This document shows positions 10,981-22,815 of a DNA stretch of 64,000 nt, in pieces. This DNA comes from Termitomyces sp. T153 (taxonomy: Eukaryota; Basidiomycota; Agaricomycetes; Agaricales; Lyophyllaceae): positions 744,001 to 808,000 of the forward strand of contig JACKQL020000014.1 in the NCBI GenBank assembly GCA_018296165.2, written 5' to 3'. Every line of letters begins with the position of its first letter. Position 1 is the stretch's first letter. Below the pieces are notes generated by a model that saw only the letters and a list, made by a program, of their open reading frames with translations, was not told the DNA's origin and did no database searches. Position numbers and translations under genes: made by a program.

Positions 10981-11650
10981 AGCTATATCTAATAAAAGAG
11001 AAGTTTAGGTAGACATTGGACTAGCCTGACTTCTGTAAGAATTGTAGGAAGCATTTGAAATTTGCCAAATAATAGAGGGAGAAGAGACAAATGGAATTGT
11101 TTCTGATGGCAGGCAAATTAACAATTACTGGGATGTCAAGTATGTAATGGAGCACCTGTTACTTGCACTACATTGCTACATTAGTTCTATTATTATTTAA
11201 TTATACAGATAGCATTATGTGATGCTATCCCTAAAAGTACAATACATTTACTTATGTAAGGCAGTGCCTTTTTTTTCAATTTATTGTGTTGCAGCATAAT
11301 ATGCCATGATACATGGTATTACTATGGTAACAAAGGGTCTATAAGAGCCAGTGAAATCCATGTCCCCCTGCATATGCAAAGAATGAATGGGCCAGCCTTT
11401 CCTAGACCATTTTTGACAGTGCTCCCCTGTTACTTGCTCCTCAGGCCATTTATGTTGCATGTAGGGGCTGCTACAAAATCTGGCTGGGCCAGGATAGGGT
11501 CAAGCAGTGCAGCTCTCAACCCAGGGATATAAAGGATCCTAGGTATGGGGTTAGCTGGTGCTGACATTAGAGTTAATTATGTTAGGATTAGTTGTGGGGG
11601 TGGAAGCAATGAGGTTAAGTGTTCAGCAATGGGTATGTGCCAGGTGGTTG
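10981..11650. other. No gene recognised
   Basis: CpG-poor sequence between the GMC relic and the LINE tail. I see no protein motif on either strand. Confidence 0.5.
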
Positions 11651-11654
11651 CACA

Positions 11655-13330
11655 TTAGCAGAGTAGTCTAGGTGTTGTGTCAGGTTGGAATTGTTTCAAG
11701 GCTATTACAAAGTCAAAAAGAGGTTTTAGGTCATTAGGAGTAGATAGGATGTATGACAACAACTCAGCTTTGCATCCCAGTTTCCTGTGTAGGAAGGCAT
11801 GCCTTTTACATGCATAGTGTGGGCAAACAAACAGGTAGTGCTTAATGGATTCCACAATCAGGTTGCCACAGTGGGGGCAAACTGGGGTTTTGGAGTGGCA
11901 GATCCTGAAGAGGTATTGCTTCAGTGGTATGTGTCCTGTGTGGAGCTGCATGAGCATGGCTGAGTTCCAGTAGTTGAGTGGCTGGACAAGTTTGAGGTAT
12001 GATTTGGATGGCAGTGTTTAGTCAATCACTCTGATGCATGCATAGCATGGGGACTTCTTCCATCTACATTTCCACTTGGTTTCCAGGGTTACCAGATGTG
12101 CTTGTTGTGTGGCTAGGATGCTGATGGGTAAAGGGTGGCAATGTAGGAAAGGAGAGAGCCTGGCTCTAGGGCTAGATTGCTCTTTGGAAGCATTCTTGGC
12201 TAGGGTATCTGCTTGCTTATTCTGCTCAAAGTCAGCATGGCTTGGTGTCTATTGGACTTGGAGGTCCACCACACCATGGGTGTAGTCTACCCAAACATTG
12301 CTATTTGTACAGGCACTACATTGCTGCATGCACCATTTGATCTAGTCTCTCTTAATATGAATGAGTTTGGCCATGGAGTGGGCTTGGTTGAGAAGGTAGT
12401 GGGCTGAGTGAGGAGGCTAATTGAGGAGTGCCTTAATCATTGCTTGGCTGTTGCTCCCCTCCACAACTCATGAGGTGAGAATGTGGGCTATTTGTGTCAG
12501 TAGATAGAGGCCCATAATGAAGCCTACAATTTCTCCTTTGTAAACTGTGTGTTCTAAGGCAGGACCCAGGTGGTACTTAAGGGAGGCAGATTTCTTGCCA
12601 CCTACATATAACACTGCCACTGCAACTATTCCCCCCTCAAAGCCTGAACCATTGCAGTAGACAGACATGTGGGTTGAGCAGAATGTCTCATCAGCTATAG
12701 TTAGAGCATTGTCTTTGTCTGGACCTATGTCAGTAGCAAAAGCTGGAGAGTAGTTAGGTCTGTGACAGACTGGGTCAACTGTCTCAATTCTTTTAAGATC
12801 AACTTTAGTAAAATGAAAGAGGTTGTGTAAGGGTGACTTGTGTTGAGACACAAAGCAGCTTGCTGCTTGGCAAACTATTGGGGACACTGGGTGGGTGGTG
12901 AGGAGGAATGACAATCTTACCACAGCCCTGAATAAGACCTTCTTAAAGAGGAGTTCCATTAGAAGTAGACCCACATACACATCCAATACATCACTGGCCA
13001 TAGTGCTCAGCACACCCATAATCAGCTTCACTGCATGCCTCTGTGATGGCATCAGCTCATTGGTGGCCACTACTGATCCAGCTCTTCTCTTTGGTGTTGA
13101 GGTGGTATGAATTTCTGTATATCACACATTGGCTGCATAAGTGATGGCAGGCACTGCTACAGTGGTTGTAGAGCTGGCATATACAGTGCAGAGGCATGCC
13201 TCCAGATAACTTGGAGAGTCTCTAGATTTGCATTGTCCACTACACCACATGGGCTACTACTGCTTTGTCTAGGAGCTCTGCTACTAAACTTCTCTCTACA
13301 CGCCTCTTCTAGGGCTCTGCTACTGCTCTA
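11655..13330 (-). mobile_element. LINE relic: RNase H and C-terminal tail of a non-LTR retrotransposon
   Basis: The minus strand carries, in order, the end of the reverse-transcriptase region (QRHAVKLIMG...VYVGLLLMELL, about 13070-12900), an RNase H domain (MSVYCNGSGFEGGIVAVAVL and VYKGEIVGFIMGLYLL, about 12680-12500; the usual catalytic Asp of YSDGSG is Asn here), a degraded linker with TPSHADFEQNKQADTLAK, and the final zinc-finger-like tail LHTGHIPLKQYLFRI ... CPHCG ... HYLFVCPHY. This is the 3' part of Tad1-like LINEs common in mushrooms. Several stops and frameshifts are present. The 5' two thirds (ORF1, endonuclease, most of RT) are missing, as expected after 5' truncation or decay. Confidence 0.75.
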
Positions 13331-13399
13331 ATTGTCCTTGTAGAGGGCCTCTCTACAAAGGAATGCCAGAAGTGGGGGATCCAGGAGATTCAGATCAGT

Positions 13400-15350
13400 A
13401 AAGAGGAGGGGCCTGGCATGACATGCATGGATGGCCACATGCTCTCAGACTTGAGCCCAGCATTCTTCCCTGTCCTTGGCAGCACTAGCAGAGCACTTCT
13501 AAGGGCATCTGCTCATGATTACTTCTCCCTTGGTCCAATCTACCTCAGGGTTGTGCTCAAAGAGCTATGTGAAACCAAGGATCATGTCCTGCCTACCCAA
13601 GCTGTTAACAGAAAAAATGGTATGCTCCACATGATTCCAATAGCAGAGGACCAGATCAACTACAGAGCTGATGGCACCTGCTTTGTTGGGTGTTCCATCA
13701 ATGTTGTAGACCAAAATCAGCTTGGGAAGAGGCTGCATGGTCAGACCATGGCATTTGATATACTCTGAGTCTAATAACAGTCCCATTGCTCTACTATCCA
13801 GAAGAGCCATGACTCCATAGGCTTGCTGGGTGTCCATGGTCTCTATCTCAACATCAAGGCATAGGGAGTTGGCAGATGGGCTGGGAGCCATCATGTACTG
13901 TTGGGGAATTTGATATGCCCAGGCAGGACCATGCCAGTGGACCCTATAACGTGTTGGGGAGCTCAATAGAGGCTCCAGAGTTGATATTTGTACATCTGGA
14001 GGGGAACATTGAGGTTCTTCTGTCTAGAATAAAGGATATTAAAAAAGGCAATTTTATTTTCTATCAACAAATATAAGAACCTGTTAGCACCCAGTAATGG
14101 AGGCATACACCTCATCCATTGCTCAACTAGAAATCCTCCTCCAGCTCCAGGGGTGACACACATGTACTGATCTCCTCCAGGGTCAACTCCAATATAGGCT
14201 CATCTGGCAATGGAGCTCCAGCAGCATCCTTTGCAGCCAGCAGCTGCAGGAGGAGTTCCTTCTGCTCCACTATGAAAAGGTAATGCACCTCTAGGCCCAG
14301 GGGGGCAGTGCCATGAAAAGTGCTCAGGCTTCTGGCATCTCCAGCACAGCAGTGGCACAGCACAGAGCTGTTTGATGACATCCACATCCATGGGGATACC
14401 TGGCAGCAGGGGACATGTTGTAGGGATGGCCAGAGTAAGGGCTGGCATTGTGTGAGCAGGTATGGAGTGGCAGAGATTGGTGATTGGAGTGGGGCACATT
14501 GTAGAATGTGGGCAGCAGAGCTCCTTCTGAATCTTCATGAGTTGCCACTAGTCCCAGGCCACCTTGTACCATGATGCAATCTTTTCATTGTCTAGGCAAC
14601 TCTTTGCAAGGTTGTCAATGTGTTCTACTAGCACAGAGCACAGGCCATCCTGGAAGGTAAAGCATAATTGAAGGCCATTGGAGTAGGTGGCTTGCTTGAC
14701 CAGAGCCCAGAATGAGTTGATGTACTTGTCCAACATATGCTTTTCTTGCCCATATTGCTCCCTATCACATAGTGTCAATGCTGCAATCTTGGCAAGGTCT
14801 AGCAGGAAAAACTCTGTGCAGAAGTCCTTCTTGGATGTGGCCCAGTCCAGAAAACTTACAACACCTCCAGGGTGACAGAAGACTTGTAGCACATAGTGGA
14901 GGCATGTCTGGTCTTCATGTACAACAGTACCCAGGCTATTTTCAATGCATTGGAGTCAAAGGCATCCCTACTGAGGTGGATGTAGGTGAGGCAGGATTAA
15001 AGGAATTGTTCCCTGCCAGAGCGTGTGCCATCATATGCATCTGGTAGTGTGGGGCACAGGATCTGTGGCTGTAGGGTCACTGGAGCTGTAGGGACAGGTG
15101 AAGACATGTTCAGGGCTGGTTCCACAGCTGAAGGAGGTGTGGAGGTAGGAGTTAGGCATTTGAGCAGTGCCTGGAGCAACTAGGAGATAAGATCTGTGGT
15201 TTGATGGAGGGTAGAGAGTTTGGTTGTATAGTGGGTGAAAGATGATTGTGTTAATTGCACCTGGGTTTCTAGGTGTAGCAGGCAGGTCCAGGCTTTGTCC
15301 TGTAGGGCTGGGGCAACCAAGGGTGTGTCTGGGTTGGCAAGCTGAGACAT
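13400..15350 (-). pseudogene. Ty3/gypsy gag-protease relic
   Basis: The minus strand starts at an ATG at 15350 (MSQLANPDTP). It passes PDAYDGTRS near 15030, then a capsid block with FLDWATSKKDFCTEFF and HMLDKYINSFWALVKQA (14550-14850), a zinc knuckle CWRCQKPEHFSWHC (about 14346-14299, CX2CX4HX4C), and a retroviral-type aspartic protease around 13798, ALLDSRAMG, where the usual Gly of DSGA is Arg. The frame then hits TAG where IILGLTW would be expected and fades by about 13400. Reverse transcriptase and integrase are missing. The gag frame itself is broken into several pieces. The LINE tail abuts the truncated end. Confidence 0.8.
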
Positions 15351-15889
15351 AGAACTATGCAGTGCTTAATTCTGATGGGAAAGTGACAGATAGTGGCTCA
15401 GAGGTTTCTTGCAGCTATGAGGGGCTTTCAGACCAGTTTTAGAAGACTTGTTCTGCTGTAAGGGCAACCTCTGGGGCCACAGATCAGAGTTATGCAGCTA
15501 GCAGAGGGGAATCCAAAGTATATTAGCAGGAGTAGACAACAATACAATCAGTAACTAATCATCTGACAGAGGAGAATCTGAAGAGAACAAGTCTAAGGAT
15601 CCCGGCTGCTTGGTGCAGCACATCAGTGGGTGGTGGAGGCATGGGAACTACTGTACAGAAGACTGGAGCTGCTCCTAACCCTAGAGCAGTAATCACTAAG
15701 GTAATATAGAGAACTCCACAGTTCTCCAGAGATCTCTGGGATTCTAGAAAGAGCCCTGAAGACATCAAACAAGCTGCAGAGGTGCTGGAACCAGTCACAG
15801 AGGTTGGAAATGGAAGTCCCCTAACAGGACCAATCATATCTTGCAAATAATGACATACTAAAACAGGCCCATTTTAATATATTCCTAAA
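15351..15889. other. Short gap without recognised gene
   Basis: CpG-poor spacer between the gag start and the 3' end of the Helitron relic. It may contain the decayed leader or LTR of the gypsy relic, but I could not find a matching repeat. Confidence 0.3.
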
Positions 15890-18800
15890 CAAGCTATAGT
15901 CTGTGCCTTTGGCATAGGCCTGTAGCTCTTGCTTCATTGCAGACCCAGCCTCACTTCATTTGGTTAGGTCCTCAATATTTTACTCAATGCTAAATCCCAG
16001 ACCCAACCTCACTTTGTTTAGTTAGGTCCTTGTATTTCAAACTTAATGCTTCATCCCAGACCCAACCTCACTTTGTTTAGTTAGGACTTTGTATTTCCAA
16101 CTTAATGCTAAGTCCCAAACCCAACCTCACTTCATTTGGTTAAGTCTTTGTATTTCTAACTTAATGCTAAGTCTCAGACCTAACCAAATGAAGTGAGGTT
16201 AGGTCTTTGTATTTCCAACTCAATGCTAAATCCCAGACCCAACCTCACTTTGTTTGGTTAGGTCCTTGTATTTCAAAATCAATGCTTTTGGAATTCAATG
16301 GTATGAACATAAGCCACACAGCTACCAAAGAGACCTTTCTTGATCTCCTTCACTACAGCATTCTTCTTGAGTTCAAATACTCTAGCAACAATATCAGGTC
16401 AATCAGCAGCTGTTTGCCTTTTCCCATTGACTGCAGGTTCCTTCAAGAGAGCTTCTTGAATTTCTGACTACTTTGGATTGGCAGTCATAGTCAAGAAGAG
16501 ATCAGGTTTTCCAAAATTCCTGCAGATAGCCATAGAGTCCTGAAATAATTGCTGCATCTGTCAATCACTTCCAGTATGTGAGGATGGGAGGATGACACAT
16601 CAGCTTTGTGGTGTGACTTGTTCATCTCCAGCAGCAGCATCCACTACTCCCTGATAAACTTTAGCTCTGATCTTTTTCTGATTGTGTCAAATCAAATTCA
16701 ACTTGTTTTGTTCAGTGGAAGCCCATGCATCCACAACATATTGTTGAAATAGCCTCCCACTCCAGAGTAATGGTGCATTGAATTCCAAAGTTCTTTGCTG
16801 CAGCCTATATGCATAATATGCTGTTTGGGTGACCTTTGCTGATTGTTGTTGATTCTGTGGTCCAAAATGAGAGCAAATGTCAGTGTGAAATCCAGGCTGT
16901 CCAGTGGGAAAGATGATGGTATAATGCAATGGAGTGTAATATGGGTGCAAGTGACTGCTTCAATTGACCTCCATGCAAGTGCAAGACTATATCACAATGA
17001 TTTGATTGCTCCTCTGAGCCATCTCCAGGAATTACAGCTGCAACCTCCTCCTGTTCATTAGGGTCATTATAGTGTCAAGGATCTCCAAAATCAGCTGTAA
17101 GCTTGACAGAAAGCCTTTGTGGTTGGCCTTCTGAAACTTCTCCCATAATCTGCCTGGTCTGCTTGTATAAGCCTATAACCCAAGAAAGGGATTGACTCTA
17201 GCAAGCATATCCTGCAAAGAGGCCATTATCTGAGGATCAAGCCTGGAATTGTTCTGTTGACCAAAAGCCAATTGCTGATTATGGTCATAAAAGTAGAGCT
17301 GTGCATATACAGGAAGATTCCCTTCAATAGGAAGCAAGGCACCTGTCAAACAATATAGTTCTCCATTAATCCTAAAGCTGTATGGTCCAGGTGTATTGGT
17401 GATGGCATGATCAATTTTGACTCCCAGAGATGTGAATGCAAAGGCTGCATTGTATTGATGAATAGATGTTTTGAAGGTGTCAGAGAGAGGATGATGCCTA
17501 TGGAGCAGGTTCAATCAATCTGCTGGAGCATCTCAAAGCCTGGGCAAATTCACTTGGCCATGTAAGCAGCACATGCTAAACTTTGGATTGTTTCTGGTGG
17601 ACTTGGTGAGCTTTTCAGCATCAAAATGTAGAGCTTGGCAATGTGGACATATGACAGTCATAGGACCAAGGTAACATGGTGCCATCAAATAAGGTTCCCT
17701 TCCTCTTGGAATAGGCTGAGCAGGGCCAAGCTATAGTGGAATAGGAAGTTCAAGGGAAGGCTCTGGTTCTTCTGCTGGTATATTTTCAGTAGGATTTTCT
17801 GGTTGTGGTGGCTCATTGGGTATGGCAGAGTCCAAGTCTTCTGCAGGTCTCTGTTGAGCAGGATCAACATATTCCAAGCCATCATCAGAAGACATGTCAT
17901 CCTGAAGACCCAATGGATCATCAAGGGTAGGATCCAATTGCTCTGCTAGTTGATGTTGAGCAGGATCAACATATTCCAAGTCATCCTCAGAAGGTATATC
18001 ATTCTGAGGACCCAAATCATTGAAATCCTCTTCCAGATCAGCTTCATGTTGCTGTTCCCAGCCTTGAAAGATCCTTTGAGCCATAGCTGCATTCAAAAGC
18101 CTATGTTCAGGATTCAGATCAATATGCTATTGAACTTTGTCAATCAAAGTAGCATTTTGAAGTAGTCTTGAACTGACCTCTGCTCTGAATAGCTCTTCTT
18201 CCTGTTCTGCTCTCTCTTGTCTTTCCTGGCTCAAAATAGCTAATGCCTGCTGCCTGTCCTGCTCTTGTCTCAGCCTTTGTTGCTCTTCTAATACAGCCAA
18301 TGCCTGTTCATGTCTGATCTGGTAGTTTCCCATCTCCTGAGCAACATCAGGAGCAGGGAGAGGTGGAACAAGTCTGATTCTTCTAAGTGCAGGAGCAGGT
18401 AGAAGAGGCACCATTCTGGGTATAGGATGTTGTAAAGGAGCATTCCATCCTTCAGGCAAAATAGTTTGAGGAATGTGTAGATTGAGCAATAGTGGGCTGA
18501 TTGAGCCTATTGTCCCTTCCATGTACAGCAGATAGAGATGGCATCATGATGGGCATAGAATTTTGCATAGGAACTTTTCTCACTCTTCTAAGTGGAGGAG
18601 CAGGTGGAGGAGGCACCATTCTAAGAATGGGATTCTGTAAAGGAGCATCCCATCCTTCAGGCAAAACAGTTTCAGGGATCACTATAGAAAATGAATCAGC
18701 AGCAGCAGCTGGCTGCCTAATTGGTCTTCCTGAAGAGCTAGAAGTGGTAGCTATAGCTTGGTGATTAAGCCTCAAACCCTCAGATCCCATACCCCCAGTT

Positions 18801-18909
18801 CCCATACCCCCAGGCCCAAATTGAAGTGGTGGAACAACCACAGTATTAATCTGTTCCAAAGATCTATTGTTTCTAATTGCTCAACAATTGTCAAGATCTG
18901 TCATTTGTA
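15890..18909 (-). mobile_element. Helitron relic with internal deletion (second copy of the family at 47-54 kb)
   Basis: The minus strand is collinear with the Helitron at 47293-54000. It includes the Pro-rich N-terminal repeats (GMGTGGMGSEG, PEGWDAPLQNPI), the acidic segment, the start of the Rep domain (LHPYYTPLHYTIIFPTGQPG, LWSGRLFQQYVVDAWA), then at about 16290 it jumps straight to the 3' minisatellite and terminal hairpin region. The deletion removes the HUH motif, the tyrosine pair and the whole helicase, about 3.2 kb. Stops and frameshifts are frequent, and CpGs of the better copy are replaced by CA or TG. The 3' end aligns with 54000 of the better copy. Confidence 0.88.
15935..16285 (-). 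repeat. Decayed Helitron 3' minisatellite, about six units
   Basis: Units of about 60 bp carry CAGACCCAACCTCACTT and GGTTAGGTC on the plus strand, the reverse of the unit at 53267-53960. CpGs of the unit (CCGAACGAAG) appear here as CCAAATGAAG or CTAAACAAAG. One unit near 16180 is scrambled and contains an internal inverted copy. Confidence 0.85.
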
Positions 18910-20015
18910 TTAGCAACTGCTGCATAGCTGCCTGGTCTGGGTCTGGGTTAGCATTGGAAGAGAGTCTGCTGGTAACAATTTGTCCTGGGTTAAGCCTGTG
19001 CCATTCCTCAATGCATTCCATATATAGTTGCTTGCCAAAATAGTTGGGGATCATAGCACCAGACAGTAGGATGATCTTTCCTTTAGTGTTGCAATGGATC
19101 TTACCCTGTTGAATCATTTGCTCTAGTTTCATACAAGTGCCTTGGACCATGGTGTGACCTGTTTCCCCACAAAAGTGGCAAGTGCTATTGGCAAACTGTT
19201 GTCAAGGTTGAGCATTACTGCTGGTTAAGAGGGCTTCTAGACATTCCAAGGCACTGATGATCACTGTGGTTGTTGCTAATTCCAAAGTTTCCTGCTTAGT
19301 CATAGGTGACAGGGGAGTGGGTGCATTAATGATTGGTAATGAAGAAGAAGTACCACTGGTGCCATTGCTGGTCTTGGTCATAGAGGTATCTGTGCCCTTT
19401 AAAACCCACTTGGCACCTTCAAAGACTTGATTGACATTGTATGGGTCCTCAAGATGGTGGTTGGGAAGAGTGATTTCGAGACAGCAAACAATTTTGGACT
19501 ATAGCAACATAAGGATACCTTGTTGGAATAGGTGATGTTCCTCGTTGTGGTATAGTTTGCTGTTAGCAAGTAACCATCTAGCAATACATTGGAAATCCCA
19601 GTAATAGTCAGAGAACCTGCCCAAAGTTGCTAAGCCACTGTTAAAAGTCTGGATGACAAGTTGTTCCAGGTTGCCAAGGTTATTAACAAGTGCTAGCATC
19701 AGTGCCAGGGTACAACCTGAGCACTGCTGCCTTCCATTCCTGGTAAGTGTAAGGTCAGGGAGCATTGTTGCCAATGACAATGTTGTTGCCAAATTCAGAT
19801 AAGCCAAGCCAGGTTTCCACCATGTCATAAGAGACATATCAAGACACATACTCCTTCTTCTGGGTGTCATCAGTGATGCCACAGTTAGCAAAAAGGTATT
19901 CTAGTTCCTTAAAGTATTGGGGGAGTTCCCTAGGGTGACTCTCATTCCATTTAGGTGCAGTAGTATCATTGCATGGCAGCATTCTAACATGCTGAGTAGT
20001 AGAGTCATTGTTCAT
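18910..20015 (-). pseudogene. Ty3/gypsy-type gag relic fused to the Helitron relic
   Basis: The minus strand from ATG 20015 reads like the gag typical of mushroom gypsy elements: MNNDSTTQHV, then PRELPQYFKELEYLFANCGI, a stop TGA where YVSRYVSYD-type sequence is expected (a CGA-to-TGA change would explain it), SRFSDYYWDF-like helices around 19600, DPYNVNQVFEGAKWVL near 19440, a zinc knuckle CHFCGETGHTMVQGTC near 19190-19145, and GKIILLSGAMIPNYFGKQL ... EEWHRLNPGQ near 19080-18990. The frame then runs without interruption into the Helitron reading frame at QMTDLDNC. No LTR or pol is found around it. It may be a gag fragment next to, or captured by, the Helitron. Confidence 0.75.
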
Positions 20016-20678
20016 ATTAGCAATTGTTGAATTCAGCGGTAGAAGGGAATTAACTGGTGAGGAGGGGATAGATTGGGCTTCTGGGAAGAAGATAGAGTTG
20101 GTGGGAGTTAAAGGGGAAAGGGGTGCATCAAGAAAACTTTTGATAAAGGTGCCTGGGAAATCAGCAAGGATCTCACTAACATCATGAAGATTTCTAGTGG
20201 TTTTGAGTTTGTCAGCAAGAAGTCAAGGATGGGTTGCTGTCAAAGAGTGCTGAGGAGTCAAAAAGGAAGACTGGGGTGATTTGTTAAGGATTTCCAAGTG
20301 ATATTCCACTTGAGCTCTAGTTTCTGGTGGAATGGTTAACTTCCAAAGCCCTCATGGTGGGCTCCAAAATGATGTGCTCCTATGCCACCTAGTGCCATGC
20401 AGAAAACCTAAAAAGAGAACCCAACACTAGTCACTAGATAGGGTAGCTGGCAGTAGGAAGTTAATAGTTGAGGGCAAGTCAGTAACCATCCCAGAGAACA
20501 AGAGCAAGTGCTGTGTTGAAAGGTGAAGTTGAAATGGTTGCTATCACTAGCCTAAGTCACTAGTGACAGGAAGAAAAATGGATGGAGACAAAAAGCATTG
20601 CTAAGACAAAGCAAACTTTTAATGGTGGTAGAGGAGTTAGGGAGGAGAATAGAAAAGGGAAGGATGGCAATAAGGAGA
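20016..20678. other. Spacer, no gene recognised
   Basis: CpG-poor sequence upstream of the gag relic. It may be leader sequence of the gag element. No motif seen. Confidence 0.35.
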
Positions 20679-22032
20679 TGTCAGGTTCCACTAACCATGG
20701 GGGCTCAGCTACACTGGGCAAGTCCTTACTAGGCAGACGTGATTTCCTGCACTGACAACTGGGCACTTGGAGGTATTCCAAACACTGGGGACTGGTGAGG
20801 ATAGCCAGGAGAAATTGATCCAAGCAAGTCCAGGAAAGTCCAGAGGAGTAGAGGATGAGTTGCAAGGAAGGGGAACAGGCTTGGCGGGGTTCAGGCATAA
20901 GTCCATGTGTGAGTATTGTGGGTGCAGAGGAGGTGGAGGCTATGCCTTGGAATCTGGATTTAATTCTTGGGGCAGGGAGGAGGGAAGGGAATGCTTGAGT
21001 TGGGGTTCAATTCCAATGATGGCAGGGCTTGCTTTAGAGGGTTGACATCTTTGGAGTTGGGCAAGGGCATGGCATGGAAGCTGGAGGGTTTACTGGCAAA
21101 GCATCAGATATGTGCTCCTTTGAGGTGGGTGGAGGGGGCACCATTAGAGGGTTGTTTAGTCAGATATTAGTGACATGCAGGTTTTTGATGGAGTTGCAGA
21201 GTAGGGCCAGCAGATCTGGAGGTGGGAGGATAAGAGGGTGTGTTGTCAGAGGTCTTGTTGTTGTTTGTCAGTGGGAATAGGGACTTGTTCTTATGCAGCA
21301 AGTGATTGTCTCCAGCAGGGTCTTGTTATGATTGGGGAGGTGGTGGGAGTGAGGTGCCAGAGGAGTCATCAAGCAATAGATTGATTTATCACTGGAGTTG
21401 GTCAGGGACTGGGTTAGAGGTGTCATGATTGACCTTTGGTAGGAGGCAGGGCTGGCAGAGGAGGTGTGGGAGTTGTAGATGATGGTGGTGCAGGAATAAT
21501 AGGATTGGGGTTGAGCAGGGAGGGTGTCTGTGGAGAGAGCTGTTGTAGGGGAGAGTGACCAGAGCAGAGGGGACATTTGGCGTTGGATCTGTGATTCAAT
21601 GTGTCTTTGCAAATCAGGCAATGCAAAACAAATCATAGTGGGTCTCAGGCATGAGCTGACCAGAGACATCAAGAATTCCAATGGAAGTGTGTGCAGAGTT
21701 AATTGCAGACATCACAAATGGGGTAAGGGAGAGTCTTGATATTATGTCAGGTTCTGTTGATCATGGAGGCTCAGCTACACTGGGCAAATCCCTACTAGGT
21801 GGACATGATTCCCTGCACTAATAACTGGGCACTTGGAGAGGGTCTAAGTATGGGGGACTTGTGAGAGCAAGCAATGGGGAGTGATTTGAACAAGTCCAGA
21901 GTGGTCTGGAGGGGTCTAGGATGAGTTGCAGAGAAAGGGTTGAACTTGATGGAGGTGTTAGGTATTGGTCTGAAGTGAGTATTAGAGGTGCAGGGCAAAC
22001 AGAGGCTATGCAAGTGATAGGAGCAGGGCCAG
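20679..22032 (-). mobile_element. Copy B of the element A family, heavily deleted
   Basis: Two starts of the A-family LTR (as read on plus, TGTCAGGTTC...GGGGCTCAGCTACACTGGG) lie at 20679 and 21745. Each carries only the last ~300 bp of an LTR in element orientation. Between them is about 750 bp of decayed interior. Directly beside the 21745 LTR the primer-binding site AGTCTTGATATT is intact at 21732-21743 on the plus strand. The interior (21430-21680) keeps the RHIESQIQRQ helix also found in element A. CpGs are mostly lost. No target duplication could be assigned. Confidence 0.8.
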
Positions 22033-22155
22033 TGATAAGACCCAGTTGTTGCTGAGCACCATTTTTGGCATTTTGTACTTAGCAGCAGCTGACTATTTTA
22101 ATTTGGCACAAGTCACCACACTCAGCATGTGGGGCCTAGCCCAAGGTCTGAACTG

Positions 22156-22735
22156 ATGTAGCCCTTGCATGGGACCTTAGCAACCATGAGACTTATCAAT
22201 CATGAGGAATATCACATGGAGTCTGGACTTTGGGTCTAGAACAGTAAGGCCAAGACCTTTCCTAGTGACAATTATTAGCAACTCTAGCAACCACTTGGCA
22301 ACAAAACAGATTTCTTTCCTCATATATGGACATATTGCTAGATGTGTACCTTTTTTCTTACTTATCATTTCTCTTGTCAAGCTTACCAACATACTTGAAC
22401 AGCTTCTACACTTTAGAGACTTTGCTTATAATTTTCACTTAGTTATAGATTGACACCTCATATGAACCATAAGAATCTTGGCAGATGCTGTTGCTAGTGG
22501 TGACTATTTGCTTACTTTCCCATACTATACCTTTGAACAGTATAAATACTGCCTGTACATAGACACTACAAAAAACTGACTCCCCTTGAATTGAACCCAT
22601 CCATCTCTAAGCCTACCAGCTTGAGATTTCACTCTGCTTCTACCTTTACTCTATTCCCTCACTTGCCATTGACAACAACTTAGCAACAAGTCTTACCAAC
22701 TTCGACTCCAACCTAGTGTGGTACCAACTGGGGGT
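22156..22735 (+). repeat. Possible LTR with tRNA primer-binding site
   Basis: The stretch opens TGATGTAGCCCTTGC, contains a TATA-like ACAGTATAAATAC near 22540 and ends just before TGGTACCAACTGGGGGTGC at 22719, which has the TGG start expected of a tRNA-complementary primer site. The organisation resembles a gypsy 5' LTR followed by its primer site. No partner LTR or target duplication was found; copy C begins 80 bp later and may have interrupted it. Confidence 0.35.
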
Positions 22736-22815
22736 GCTCTTTGTGTTATCTTGACTTAGTGATGTTAGCAAATGTGGCTAGCAATTAGTTTATGTTCATC
22801 CCTTGTTCAGTCTCC

